Origin: Durusdinium trenchii
Lineage: Eukaryota; Sar; Dinophyceae; Suessiales; Symbiodiniaceae
Reading direction: 5' to 3'
Length of the DNA stretch: 64,000 nt
Assembly (NCBI GenBank): GCA_963970005.1
Contig: CAXAMN010028983.1
Coordinates: forward strand, 1 to 64,000
Shown: positions 1-12,277 of the stretch, in pieces
How the letters are laid out: every line of letters starts with the position of its first letter
Position numbering within the stretch: position 1 is the stretch's first letter
Made by a program: the position numbers and the translations under genes
The notes under the pieces: model-generated
Databases searched by the model: none
The model's input: the letters and a program-made list of their open reading frames with translations, nothing else
What the model was told of the DNA's origin: nothing

Positions 1-130
1 ATGGCAAAAGTAACAAAGACGTGTCGATCTATGATGATCTACCTACAGTATATATGATCCATGTGTATGTATGGTGTTTATCGCATTGTGTTTTTTGGGG
101 GTCTCCCGAGTCTTGCTTTTCCTTGATGAA

Positions 131-365
131 TTAGAAGCCCACCCCACTCTGCACTGCTGAGCTCCACACTCGCTTGGCTGAACTGGAGCGGCTCGGCGAC
201 GCTTTGGGCTTGCGCTCTGGGCTCGCTGGCCCTGGTGCCACTGGAGGAGCCGCGGCGGGCACCGCACCCGGAACCGCCGCGGCGACTGGCGGTGCAGGTA
301 TCTTCTGATGGAGCTCTTGGGAGCTGGGAGTGGCCACGGATCCATCGTAGCGGCCTCCGGTGAAG
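131..365 (-). CDS. possible Ala/Pro-rich exon
   Basis: An open stretch on the minus strand ends in a stop at 131 and encodes a Pro/Ala-rich run followed by a basic Ser/Arg/Lys-rich tail. Such composition suits a disordered cytoplasmic tail, but no domain is recognised and no splice partner is visible. It lies beyond the TIR-like gene, so it cannot be tied to any model here. The compositional bias alone could produce it by chance. Confidence 0.2.
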
Positions 366-508
366 AGGAGAGGTGAAGCAAGCATATCTAGAAGCAAAGT
401 CTTTGATCCTGCCATCAGCATGTTTGCTTTGGACAGGGAACAGAACAATGACCGAAGTGCATGACTTGCGCTATGAAACAAGCATTGCTCTGCTATGGCA
501 ATGGGCAA

Positions 509-2488
509 AATGACGGACGGAATTCCTCATGTTTTTGAGATATCTCACGATCTACCATGCCTAAAAAAGGATGCGAGGGTCGCTGCGATCCACAACAACA
601 AATAGTGAATGAACATCTTGAGGAAACACAACCTGGAAAAACATGAACAAACGATGAACCAAGGAAACACTTTCTGAGTAGCATGAGTACTTGGACATCA
701 GGTCCAGTGGATCAAACAATAAGGAGCTCACTGCATCAAGTGGAGGTTTCCTGCTAGGCCGCGCCTGGCGCCCGCAACAAATCAAGCTCCAGCTTCGACA
801 GATTCCTTTTTAACATCTTCTAACCACACCATCGCTGACTTCGCAAAATCAACTCACCCAACACTCCTGAAAAAAATAATAAAACATCTGGAATTACATC
901 CGACAACATGATCAAGGGGGGGGTCAGGTGATCGTCCAGCTTTCAACCAGTCAGTCCTTCCCGACCACAGCGCCCCCCGTTTCGCTTTCAACCAGAGCCG
1001 AACCGTGCAGCGGAGGCGGAACGCCTGTGGAGCTTTTCGAAGAGATCGGAGAGCCGCTTTGACGCGTGGAGACGTCCTTGCAAAAACCCGGCACAGGTGG
1101 GACACGTCAAACGGTCCCTTTCCGGTGTTCCTGAAACTCTCGAGACGAGGTTAGACAGAGAACCTCTCTTTGGGGAGTCCCAAGAGAGTTACTTGGCTTC
1201 ATTCGGCTATGCCTAGGCCGGCGGCCTAAAATGGCCCTCCTAGACCTTGCAAAAGCCTCCCGTGATCGGCAAAAATCAGCTCCTAACATCCAACCTTTCA
1301 CTCTTTGGAATGACTGACCAACTTCCACGTGAGATAGAACTGGATCCATTTGAGAACTGTCAGTGTACTTTGAGGAATATTATGTCATTCCCCCAGATGC
1401 ATCACCTGGACCTAGATAGATTCTTTTAAACAAACACATTACCTTCCGGCAAAAGACAGCAACTTTTCTGAGTCGATCCACAAATTTGTGTTCAACCACT
1501 GCATCCAAAGCCCCCGTGTCACGCATCCATCAAGTGGCCGACGTACCACTGGGCGATGGCCGTGCACAGGTCAGCACTGGCTCAGGCTCATTCCGTGTGT
1601 GGCTGGGGGAGTGGTCCTGCGCGTCCGCAGTCTGTAGCGAGACCATCGGTAGAGTCCCCCCGGTGTCAACCTGAGACAGAACCAATTCGAGATCTCATTG
1701 CTGTTTTCCGGAACTTGGAAAGAATAGCTCTCAACATCTCTCAACCAATAGTACTCATTAAGTCTTGGATGCGGCAAGAATTGGCCAACTTGGTTGCCTT
1801 ACCGAAGTAATTCAGTTAGTGATTTGACTCAATGTCATGCCAAGAAAGCCATGTCGGCGCAAAAACAAAGCTCGGGAGCGGTGACTTAGACCACGCACCT
1901 CTGGCGACGGGAAGTGCCCCACACGGGAAGGTGACATGGGTGACGAGGGCCGATCCTCAAGGCAGGCGAAGCTGAGCTTCAATGTTTCATTGAGCTTTTT
2001 ATGATGCAACGTGCAAACTGCATGTTTGAAGTCACATGTGTGAACCTGCTTGCAGAAATCCATGACTTGCTTCTATATGTTTCCATGCTCTTCTGACAGA
2101 ATCGCATGCACTCTGAAGGTTGAATCAAGCTGAATAAAGATGAATGAAGCGAATAAGAAGTCCCAGCATGTCTGCACGATGGCAACTTAGTTTTGTTCCA
2201 AGCCTTCCATCCTGTGAAGACTTGCCAAGCAACCAATGTTCACTGCGACGAGTCCTTTTCTGTGGTGGTACGGGTGATCACAAAGCCTGGTTTCACCAGG
2301 TCTTGTTCTTCATGTCGAGCGCCCGTTTGCCAATCAAAACCACGCAAGGCCCGTTCACCGGCATCGCGTGCTCCGAGGCATGGGATCAGTGAAAACCAAA
2401 GAAACGCCGATTGGTGGCATGGTAGTGTTTCCTCACAACTGCAAAGATCAAAAAGGACGAGGTTGCGATGCATGCGCCTTGTAGCCAC
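509..2488. other. no supported gene
   Basis: Only short frames without domain, motif or splice-consistent exon were seen on either strand. It is probably intergenic DNA downstream of the TIR-like gene. Confidence 0.5.
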
Positions 2489-3986
2489 TCATCCGCGAGG
2501 AGCACAAATGTTAACCCTTCCAACGCAGCAAAGAAAATAAGCGAGGGCATGGCCAAAGCGACTACCAGGAAATCTTTGAACAGCTCTGTGCATATTGACT
2601 GCCCCTGTGCCCTGAAGCAGCGTGCGAAAAAAAAGCGCAAAAGTCCCAGCGGTTGGAAGCGTCCAAAGCCAAATGGAAAAAGCCCTGATGGTGTGTAGTG
2701 GGACATGGAAAAAGTCATCATGAGACTGCCAAAAAACAGCCAAGTCAATAACAGACCACAAGATTGGCGCAGTGGTCCCAAGCATTAATGGATACTCAAT
2801 TGCATCGCTTCCCATCTGTTGCTTTAGCGCGGAGGCAACGACTGACCGGACGGAATTGTCAAACTCTTCCTCAGAGCCATACCAGCGCATGATACACTGG
2901 CAAACGGTTTCTCTATCACAGAGCTGAATTGGCTGCCCGCTCGCAGGGTTTACATGATTGACACTGCAACACCAGCAACGGCACTTCTGCAGTTGAAATT
3001 GCCGCAGCCGCTGATTGGTGGCCTCTAGTGATCTAAAGTATCCACGGAAGGCATGAACGAGGTATAGGGCTTGCATGGCGGCAAACAGGAGCACCACAGG
3101 CCAAAAGATTGCATTGTCAAACGGTTCCACCAGGACAAAAACGCCCTGTGCGAACATAGAAACACTGCCGAGGCACGCTGTCCAACCCAGCAAAAGAGGC
3201 TTGACCTGGACCATCCCTGGTTTCTCTGCGACCGCTTCTGGATGAGCCCTGAGAAATGCAGCTATCTCGAACATACACCAAAGTCGATCTGCATAGGATT
3301 CGTCCCACACAACCAAAAGGGACTTGGAAGCCTTAAGCACAGCTCCAACGTTTAGGATTCCTTCAGCCTTCATGCTGCGGTCAAACTGATTGATACACAT
3401 TCTGTCCACAAAAAACGGTGCTTCTCGATCTCCAAAAAGCAAACGTCACGAGCCACAGGATCAGTCCGACACAAGAACACCAGCAATAGAACTGCACTCC
3501 AAGCTTGAGGAACATGCAAGGTATCATCATGAGCAAAGATCCAAGAGTTCCAATCACACATGCAGGTAAGAGGTTCTTCAAGACCATCAACAGCAGAATC
3601 TTCTGCCAACTTTTCACCTGCCAGCTATGGCTCAAAAACACGTCGACATGCTGCTCAGCTTCGCTGAAGTGATAAAAATCCTTACTTCCAGCCGCCCAGA
3701 ACACCTGTCCCAAGCAAATCAACATCTGGTACACACGAACAGCGCGAATCATCTCAGGGCGGGTTGACTGGAAGCATTCCATCAGACGAATAAGCTGTTC
3801 ACGTCGAGCGATAGACTCGTCAGCAGTGTGGTCAGGCTGTTCATCTTCCTCATTCTGTCCCAAAGGGTGTTCATTTTCTTTGGGAATCTCCTCTTCTAAG
3901 TCAATGCCGGCAAAGCCATCATTGACCGTGTGGGGATCGCCTTCCGTATGGCTGGCAATCTCGCCCTCAAGGCCTTCAGAGTCCAT
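2489..3986 (-). CDS. TIR-like 'SHSW' multi-pass protein, frameshifted
   Basis: Two overlapping minus-strand frames together make one protein of about 500 residues. The first starts at ATG 3986: an acidic N-terminus, then VDVFLSHSW at residues 114-122, then hydrophobic segments at about 137-158 and 165-184. The second frame continues with GDREAPFFVDRMCINQFD and LLVVWDESYADRLWCMFE, the expected next blocks of this TIR-like fold, then a Cys cluster (CRCWCC), a conserved-looking CDRETV...WYGSEEEF segment and at least three further membrane segments before the stop at 2489. I recall this arrangement (SHSW, then FxDxxCIxQxD, then RLWCxFE) as a large family in dinoflagellate genomes; its substrate and role are unknown to me. 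The frames meet at a run of five A (3434-3438), where one base too many breaks the frame. This is either a consensus error or a decayed copy. No intron separates the blocks. Confidence 0.7.
3434..3438 (-). other. frameshift point in TIR-like gene
   Basis: The plus strand reads AAAAA here (TTTTT in the gene). Upstream homology is in one frame and downstream homology in the frame displaced by one base, with no gap in the expected protein blocks. Removing one base of the run would reconnect them. Confidence 0.6.
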
Positions 3987-5819
3987 GGCAGCACGAGTTG
4001 ATTTTCCAACGGAGAGACACTATGGAAACGAGAGTCACCATTGCTCTCAACCCAGGGGACCGGTCTGCGCCCATAAGACGTTTCTAAGAAACATGTCTGA
4101 AAGCCCTCAGCTTTTCGAAGTAGCACCTGCAAGAACCAGTGGGGACCAATGTTGCCATCATCGTCATCGTCGTCCAGTGTCTGCTTGTTTAAAGGGAAAT
4201 CCGGTGGCAAGCACCACGAATTAGGTCGCTGCTGTACCACCAAACTGTCAGGTGCTCAACACATTTCAGTGTTGACGATGTGGATAGGTATACATGGCTA
4301 AGTGCCCCGAGAATCTGAAATTGGGTTGGGTTCTGCTTGCCAGGTGACTGAAACAAGCCAACAAAAAACACTTCGATGTTCCATCCTATAAGAACCCAGG
4401 GCATCTTGAGAAGGTAGGGACTGCCCAGCTACCCCATGATTCCATAATTGATCTTTTCAGAAGTTTCTGATGCTTTTTGAGTCAACTGCCTTGCCAGGGT
4501 CCAAGATCTAACTGCTGAGAAGATGTATATATATATACATATATCACCGTTTGAATCTATTTGCCTGGGCCATGCCGGACACAAACAAACAACGAAAGGT
4601 ATTGCGATCGCTTCCCATCTCGCTCAGCCAAAGCTCCAAGGGCGGAGCGGTGGCTGCCTGCAAGGGCCAAAGCACTTTGGTTCAACTGAATGAGTCTGAT
4701 GAGCAGCTTTGGCGGTCGAGTTGGCCCATGTCGCTTCGAGGTGCTTCGAGGATATAAGATGATGTAAGGTGAACCAGCGAACTGGCCAGGAAATTCAAGA
4801 GCTCCCACAGCTGTGGGACACATCCAAAGGCCCACAGTGAAGAAGGGATGATCCATTCTGGTTACTTGTCCATTTGGCATAATCCAAAACAATGTTCGTC
4901 AAGTTCTGATGACTTACAGCACCTGCGACCTGATTTTAGGTCTGCCCAGCCAGTTCCCAGAGACTTGCTTTGAGGTCTCAACTGGTGACCGATGCTTTTT
5001 GAACAGGTGACCAACTGACCTATGTTGCCTGTTCTTGATTGTTCTTGTTTCGGATATTCTGGGGTTGATCCTTTGCATATCTCACTTCCAGCCACCACCC
5101 ACATCACCAGCCGCGTGTGAAAAACCGACCCAACTCATCGACCCGCCTTGCGCAAGCTGGGTGGCTCCGGCTCCTAGCACTGCCGACTCCGCCCTCCGCC
5201 TATATCCGAGGAGTATCACAGGAGAAAGCCTAAACTGGGGAATTCTTCATGAATCTTCAAGAAACATTCCGCTTCCAGCCTTTTTCCAATCCTGAAAGTT
5301 TGTGATGCATCAGTCCTGAAGTAATTCCTCAAGATCAGCACGCTCCAAGCACCCCTGCAGGCATTCAAATCACAAAAACAAAATTGAGCACAGACCGCCA
5401 CTCCTTATAGGTCAAACGGACTTTGTTCTGGTGACTTAGGTCCTGGAGTCCTGGTGTTAGGACTATGAGGAGTCATGGATCCCCACACAAAACGACCGGG
5501 TTTTAATGCTGGCTCACTCATGGGGGAGGCATCAAAACACCACTGGTTCCTAGGTCCAAAAGGCACAGCACATCCATGCATATATATATATATATGCTAT
5601 ATATATATTATACATTATTATACCATCTGGCGTGAGTCCATTGGGCATAGAGCCAAGTGCCATAACGAACAAACCGACATCGTCCCATCGGCCTGTCCGG
5701 AGCAGAGACAAACCGTTTGCATGTCTTGTACATCGGACCGGGTCCTCTCTTTGGATTTCAGGCCATGAAGCCATCTTCACACCCTCCCGAGGAGCAGAAG
5801 CACCAATCTTTCCACTTTC
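3987..5819. other. no supported gene
   Basis: This holds an Asp-repeat frame near 4150-4180 (minus), AT microsatellites and short frames only. Some 5' sequence of the TIR-like gene may lie just above 3986, but no start or splice site could be fixed. Confidence 0.45.
5580..5608. repeat. TA microsatellite
   Basis: Alternating TA with one interruption. Similar short tracts lie at about 4523-4544, 7914-7932, 11116-11141, 40231-40249, 43826-43847 and 45576-45591. Confidence 0.9.
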
Positions 5820-5829
5820 AGGAATTCCA

Positions 5830-5995
5830 CCTGTACCGCCATCTCCGACAGATCATGCCCCGTGCTGCCGGTGCCTTGGTGGAGATCTGTCGCCGCTCAC
5901 ATTCCGCCAAGAGCTCCCCGACCGCCGGGCGGGAGGAAGGACTCTCGGGCGTCAAGGGCTCCTGGGGCGAAGTGCGGCGTGGGCGGAAGTACTGG
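5830..5995 (-). CDS. possible Pro/Ser-rich cytoplasmic-tail exon
   Basis: The minus strand encodes an Arg-rich start, a Pro/Ser/Glu-rich middle (SPQEPLTPESPSSRP) and a charged helix-like piece (ELLAECERRQ). It follows the transmembrane exon at 6952-7095 on the same strand and could be part of that protein's cytoplasmic tail. No domain is recognised, and the boundaries are only approximate. Confidence 0.3.
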
Positions 5996-6004
5996 GTGCC
6001 GCTG

Positions 6005-6026
6005 GCACTGCACTGCACTGCACTCA
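6005..6026. repeat. GCACT short tandem repeat
   Basis: About four copies of a 5-bp unit. Confidence 0.7.
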
Positions 6027-6951
6027 GTCTCTCAGACTTCTTAAGTGTGTTTGGGCGAACTTCAACAGGGCTTCGCCCTCTTCAATGCGAGCCCAAACCG
6101 AGCAGGCAGCGCGCCTCAGTGTTCTCTGACCTGACCATGACGAACAGCAGAATATGAACAAAGGCTTCATATGGAGGAGTAATCAAGACTTGAGGCAAGC
6201 GGTACAGACTCTAGACTTAAATGATCTTAGACGGGGTCAAGTTGGTGACTCAAATTTCTGAGACCTTCTGAGAGACATGACTCAGGCACCACTCAAGAGG
6301 TTGCCTTTGAGACACCTGCAATCGAGATCTTGGCTGGGAATCATTGGTCTCTTCAGGTCTACACTGATCTTCAGATCTTCTGGGGTCCTCCCATCGGCCA
6401 ATCCTTGCAGTGTCAGAATTCCTTAGACATCTGCAATCTCAACACGTCTGTCTATGGCATAAAAACTGCCAGATCGGCCTCTCTTTGGGATCCTGCACTG
6501 CCACCTGGCGCCGTGTACCCGAGCAACGGGGCATCGAGTGGAGGGGCGCTGTTGTGCACCCTGTGGTGTTCTGCACACACGGTTGCAGACTAACACAGCC
6601 CAGTGGGTCTGAGGAACATGTCCGTTGTCTGGAATTCCAATGGCATTGGCGTTCCAGCTTTAGTGCAGAGTTGTGACATGCTCCGGATCGCATGCGGATC
6701 GCATGCTACCAGCAGTATGGAGTTCAAGTTCTTCTTTCAGGGCAACAGCAACTCTCTCTCTCTCTCTATCTCTCGTTCTCTCACTATCGCTCGGCAGCAA
6801 AATAGAAAGCAAACACTGAAAGGATGAGCTCATTATAGAAACCCGAGAAAAGACAAGTGTCAGTAGCCACATTCCTAAGCCAAAGGGACTCCCCAAAGAA
6901 GCAAAACGGTGGTCCGCTGCTCCAAAATGGGGTGTTCCTCTACGAATCCTC

Positions 6952-7095
6952 CTGGTTTCCCCATCCCCCCCAGCCCCCGCAGCCTTCTTCTGTCCTCGTT
7001 TTGTAAGACAAAGTAGGAGGCAAATGCAGCAGCAGCAAGCGCCCGCGAGACTTCCCAGCACCGCGGGCAGTATCACCAGGATCGACGTCTCATCA
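6952..7095 (-). CDS. transmembrane exon with Cys-rich helix and basic tail
   Basis: After an acceptor (TAG at 7096-7098) the exon reads DETSILVILPAVLGSLAGAC, then CCCICLLLCLTKRG and a Lys/Gly-rich tail. That is one membrane-spanning helix of about 25 residues with a run of four cysteines near its inner half, followed by positive charges, as in a type I membrane protein with palmitoylation-prone cysteines. A GA donor (CAG|GAGGAT) at 6951 is plausible. The two-exon TSP1 domain and an Asp-rich exon lie just upstream on the same strand. I therefore infer that this anchors an extracellular TSP1-containing protein. The tail probably continues in later exons, perhaps near 5.9 kb. Confidence 0.55.
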
Positions 7096-7267
7096 CTAGA
7101 ACCTCAGCGTCAAAGCTCCAAGTCATGGTCATCCAAAGATTTTCCAGCTTGAACAGCAAGATCCAACATCTTAAAGTATCAGTATCATCATTTGCACGAT
7201 GTCTTCAGATGTCTTGGGTCAATCTATCTGGCGTGCACATCCTACCTTTCAAAACTTTCTGACAAAC

Positions 7268-7315
7268 CAGGCCGCTGCCGCTGTCGGCGTCGGGGCCCTG
7301 GCCCTCGCCGGTGAC
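7268..7315 (-). CDS. short Gly/Asp-rich exon (GPDADSGSG)
   Basis: A 48-nt exon bounded by CAG|GTC and CTG|GTTTGT, 16 codons in phase 0-0: VTGEGQGPDADSGSGL. The GPDA core resembles GPDANNDGLDDC in the exon near 30.25 kb, so both may come from the same Ca-binding-like module. Lies between the TSP1 and transmembrane exons. Confidence 0.4.
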
Positions 7316-7568
7316 CTGCCGGAAGTGGCTTGGCCGGTCTCAAGGATCTGTGGTCTCAATCTGTGATGATTGGATCTGTCCCAAGTTCAAGGCAAGATGA
7401 TGTGAGACCTATGTCATTTTGCCGGTATAGACCATTTGGCCAGTCTTGCTCTGCAGCCGGAGAGAGCTCAACAATGTGGAATCGTTTTCCCCCACCCACC
7501 AATCACCGCCCACCCGCGAGTGTCACCCATGTGATAAATGCTCAATGACTCAATGCCCGGAAGCGTGC

Positions 7569-7649
7569 CGTGATGAGGCATTGACACTCCCGTCGTCTGG
7601 CCGGCTCTGGGCCGCTGCAGCCCTCGGCAGAATTGGAGAGGCAAACCAC
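7569..7649 (-). CDS. TSP1 domain, second exon
   Basis: Encodes VVCLSNSAEGCSGPEPARRR followed by ECQC, the second half of a thrombospondin type-1 repeat (V-C, then C, then P..R.C). The acceptor CTCAG|GTGG at 7650 is clear and phase 0, matching the phase-0 end of the exon at 8176-8266. Together they complete one TSP1 module. The donor is less certain; ACG|GCACGC keeps the final cysteines. Confidence 0.6.
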
Positions 7650-8175
7650 CTGAGACGAGGAGAAGAGGGTCTCCCATCGAACTGAGCTGCGTCAATCATT
7701 GAACTTTAAGGCTTTGCAGCACTTGGCATTGAGACCCACAGCATGACACTTGCACGTGCCAACATATGGATCGCTAACTGTATAAACATGCCATACATGA
7801 GATTCCTGAACAAATGCCATAAAGCCTTCAAGCATTGCCTGATTGCAAACCTCTTGCAATCAATGTCCTCTGGAAAGGAGTGGGGTTTTGTGGGAGTGAA
7901 ATCCATCATACATGATATATATATATATATATTGCTTTTGGGGGTAAGTAATATTTGGAGTCTCAACAGAGCTGATACCTTTGGAGCCATGAAACAAGCT
8001 TTTCTTATGTTAACCAATGGACTACTTGTTCACTAAACCATACCCCCAACAAAAACGTGTCGATCTAGACCAAATGATTGCTCTTGTTTGTTTATTCTTT
8101 CAGGTCTTGTTATACTAAGCCCATCGGCCTGACCAAGTTGGACTCAAAAATTGATCCCCCAAATCTCTTCGGGGC

Positions 8176-8266
8176 CTCGCGCTCCTGCATGCCCTCACCG
8201 TGGCACACGGCGGTGGCGGACCGGCAGCTGGACCAGCTGGAGATCTGCCAACCACAGGTCGGCGGC
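8176..8266 (-). CDS. TSP1 domain, first exon
   Basis: After CTAG at 8267 the exon reads PPTCGWQISSWSSCRSATAV then CHGEGMQERE. This is the first half of a thrombospondin type-1 repeat (W..SSWSSC...C.GEG.Q.R). It ends in phase 0 at a GC donor (GAG|GCCCCG), and the partner exon 7569-7649 continues with VVC. TSP1 modules are extracellular adhesion or recognition domains, usually C- or O-glycosylated. Confidence 0.65.
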
Positions 8267-9103
8267 CTAGAGTCGTTTGTCCAACTTGGTATGTGGAGCT
8301 CAAAAAAGGAAACCAGGCTCCCTACCAACAACCCCCTGTGAAGAAGTTCTTTAGATACACATGTTATTGGTCGAACATGCAGGTGCGAGAAAAACATCAA
8401 AAACAAACAATTCTTTGGCCGAGAACAATGACATGCCGAATCAAACTTGTAAACAAACGCAAACACGTGCTTGGTTGGTAATGAACCATCTTATATTTAC
8501 CAAAAGCATGCAAAACGGAATTAATGTTGGTTCAAATGTGTCGAACAAAGTGTATAGCTTTTTTGGGTATTGCCAACCCTCACCACTGTTAGCAGGATCT
8601 ACTGTCAGGCTCCTGATCAAACGCCGGCGCTGCCAACAAGACATTGTCAAACAACTACTGTATACAAGACACTACAAGTCGATGCCTGGGTGCCCGGATT
8701 CGCCTTTACCTTCTTCTCCAATCAAATCGGTCGCTCGGATCTTCCCACGTGGAACTTTGCTTACTTCGCTTCTTTGAGGCTCTCAGAGTCCATCATTGAT
8801 TCCTGCTTCAGAACATTTTAATCCATGTCGGCCATTTAGGAACTTGCGACTTGCCGCCAGTTCATTTTGGCCACTTCGATCAATCAATCTTTGCCATCTA
8901 CTAATTGTCAGCCTCACCCTGTTGAGACACCTCCCCTTCGGTGTCTCCCTAGCCGTAGCCAGCCTCGTGAGGTGGTCCGGGCACGGCTGACTGCTGGAAG
9001 GCTTGTTGAGGCCACAAAAGCCGTCAGGCCGCACGGTCGCCAAGTCTGGAACCTTGGCGCACCAGACCTCGCGGTACCTGGCGATGATGTGAATGTTGTG
9101 TAG

Positions 9104-9200
9104 CTACTAGTAGCAAGGTGCATCGCTACGAACGGAGCGATCGTCCGCTACTCGGGGCGCTCCTGGCATTGCTGTTAGTAACAAGAAGCTACGCACGGTG
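9104..9200 (-). repeat. CGTAGC-rich dispersed element, copy 1
   Basis: The reverse complement of this stretch aligns with 40460-40535: CGTAGCTTCTTGTT, then GCCAGGAGC, then CGTTCGTAGCGATGC. It contains both GTAGC and GCTAC words, so it can fold on itself. No coding content. Confidence 0.6.
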
Positions 9201-10370
9201 GAGGCCGGACCCGAGGAATTGCAGCAAGGGTATCAGATCTAAATTGATAAGCAATGCCCTTGGATTTGCTTGGGTAGTGAGGGCAGTGGCCCGAAAGTCA
9301 GAGGTCAGGGCCAGGGCCAAGTTCCTACTCATTGGAAGAGGCTAACGGCTAGCCATCTTGCCACCCATCCACATTGAGGTCCTGAACCAAGAAAGCCAAG
9401 CAGGGCTTCGCAGTCTGCAAGCCGAACCTCCAAGCCAAGCCTCCTCACCCCAAGCCAATCCCACCCCCCGGTTCCATGGACCCAACCCCACAGAGGTCCG
9501 GCTGCAAAAGACAGAGTTCACAACTTGAAGTTCGGGGCAAACTCATTCAGTGAGTTGACGGCACATACCCCACCGTTTCTTCACTCGTCATGAGAGGCTG
9601 CAATGCAGCTTCGTGTATGTGGACATATGCAAACCTGCCCCTGTTGACACAAACACATCAAGGGGTTCTTGCTTCAACTGATGACCACACGTCATGTAAA
9701 AAAAAAGTTCAAGGGCTTTGACGATTGAGGGATCAACGGATTCCGAAGCCAGTCCTTATCCTTGGAGGATCGAAAAAGGATGTCTTGGGCAAATCAAATC
9801 GCTCCCCAAAAGGATGGCCTTTTCGGCTTTGGACCAATCCAAGCATCACTCCGCTGGCCTCAAGGGGATCTCCAAATCGTTACAAACAGCATCGCCTGCA
9901 ACAGTTTAGCTGTTGGTGTCCGAACGGAGTTTGGCTCTGTGTGTTGTCCGTCAGTCGCAACCACTCTGTCCTCTTACGTGCGCCGAGAGCGTGTCGCTTG
10001 TGGCTCGTATATGCACAAAGAACGAATTGGCAGTCACAGCCTTCCGAGTCTCAGAGCGAAAATCAGGTCCCATCGGAGCACCATAGTCAACGTCTTGAAC
10101 AAGGGAAGACACAGCTTCAACAAGGGAAGCGGCTACAGCGCTAAGTTGTGAACAAGGGAAGCGGCTGCTCGAATGTTTCAGACTTGATGTACAACTGAGC
10201 TCCCTACCGGCACCAGTATAGGCAAACACACCCAAGGGCGGTGGCTTACTACACGTCTCAAGGAATACCCGGGAGACCTTTGCAACCTGTTTGCCCAGGT
10301 TTTCTTGGCTTCACAGCCGGAGGGTGAGGTGACGTGTGATTTGCCAGTAGCAACATACAAAAACAATTTT

Positions 10371-10430
10371 CTTGCTACTAGTAGCGATGGCCTCCACGCT
10401 TAGTAGCGATGGCCTCCAACTTACTAGCTT
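10371..10430. repeat. TAGCGATGGCCTCC minisatellite, short copy
   Basis: Two units of about 20-21 bp carrying TAGTAGCGATGGCCTCCA. The same unit occurs about four times at 35286-35361. Confidence 0.75.
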
Positions 10431-12277
10431 TTTGGTACTAGTTAGACAACACTACAAACCAACCATCCCAAGGAATATAGACACTGCCAAAGCACCTCCA
10501 AGAACATCACCCCAATTATTATGTAGGCCATGTTCGTGTGTGTCTTGCCACATTTATATGTATGAGCGTGGCAAAGGTCAATTTGCACATCTACTGCTAA
10601 TTTGTGGGTCATAGGGCAACTGAAAACTCGAGCGGGGTGATTCCTATATGGTAGCCAGGGTACTATATGACACGGCAACATCATTCCCGGTTGAACATGA
10701 ACCTGTTACCCAGAAGGTAATCATTGTCATCAAACAGACCCGTATTTGCAATTCTCATGAATTTCCACGTAATGTATTCCATCAGGCAACCATTGAATGC
10801 ACAGCTGTTTCACTTCGAGCACCCGTTTGGGGTGCATTGCATCCTCAAGACTGGAAACCTTTGAGTCGATTGATTGCAAAAATTTAACACAACTGAGTAG
10901 TTGCTGCAGTTGCTGTGGTTCATTGATGGGAGAAAAGGGATTGACATGGCTCAAGCAGCGGAAGGTCCTTCAATACCCGATCGTCATTGCTGCAGGGCAG
11001 CAACCCCAAAGCCTCCGCAAGGGCCCCAGCGTGACGCAACAAACCTGAGTTTTGTGGGGAACATCATAAGCAGAAACGTAGGGAAACATAAAAACATTTG
11101 TAGAAACTCGGTCATTTATATATAGTTATATATATATATATCAAGGAACTGATTTAAAAAAACAGTTCCTATTTCCATTTAACAGGTTTCACAAGTCTGA
11201 ACGCACAGCAGGTTAGGACAATCACCTCTGTTGGAGCACATTGGACAAGCATACATTTTCTTACTACCCAACATTCTCGTACTGCCAACAAACTGTTTTG
11301 GAACGACATTTAGTTTTGAGGTGCGCAATATGATATTTGCAAAGGACCAAATTTTAAGTTAAACATCAATTTTTTGCAACACTGCCCCCTACTGGTGGGG
11401 AGTATCAGCCAGGGTGCACAGACTCCACGCGCTGAGAAGATGGAGAGGTGAAGCGAAGGCTAACCTGCAGAAGACATGGTTCTTGCAGTCAGCGCCTCGT
11501 TTGTATTCTGCCAACCCTGCAATCCCCTGCAGATTCTAAAGCCGAGATGCATTTTCTCCCGTTGCCAAGCCATAGTTCTCAATCACCTGCTCAAAGCGAA
11601 GGCCGGATGCTTCGCTTATGCTCCTCAACAACTTGAAGGAAGCAAGCATATACCAGCATGGTCTGAAGTCACCCGCATTGGGTGCGGACAAGAGATTCCT
11701 CACAGTCACAAGCTCATGCAAGCGTTGCTGTGACAGTCCTCATGCTCGCTTTAGGCTGGCATGAAACTTGCCAAAAGAACATCGACTATTATTGACTACA
11801 AATGCTCCTGATTGCGACAGGCTACAAGTATGTTGGCAACGAGACACTCTATCAGCCAGGGCCGTCCTGCACTGGTTGTTTTTGCGGTGAGTCTGTGACC
11901 AACTCACGTTTGTTTGGCTGTTTGAGCTCAACATGTGCATAGCGTGTTTCAAACACTGCCTGGAATTCCCTCGCTTTCTCCATCTTCCTAGATTTGACCC
12001 ACATGATCCAAGATCTTCCTGGGAGCATTTCCAAGATCATCCCAAATCCAGGTGTGTTTCTGCTTCTTGGACACTGTTGCTTCGGAGAGGGAGGGTCGAA
12101 GACGGGTCCGGTCCGGGTCCGTCCAACGCACGGTGAAACAGCCGATTTCGCCCAGCCCGAACGGTCGGTTTAAGTAGACACGACTCATGCATTGAAACAA
12201 TCCCTAGTCTCTAACGGATTCCTCCCAATGAGATACGAATTCATGTTCATCACAAGGACCCAAGGATTGACACGTAC

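Larger units (their letters stand above)
8267..12277. other. no supported gene; dispersed repeats
   Basis: Apart from the two repeat patches listed separately, I see only short frames without motifs. A minus-strand frame at 11536-11721 is open but unassignable. Probably intron or intergenic DNA of the minus-strand block. Confidence 0.45.
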
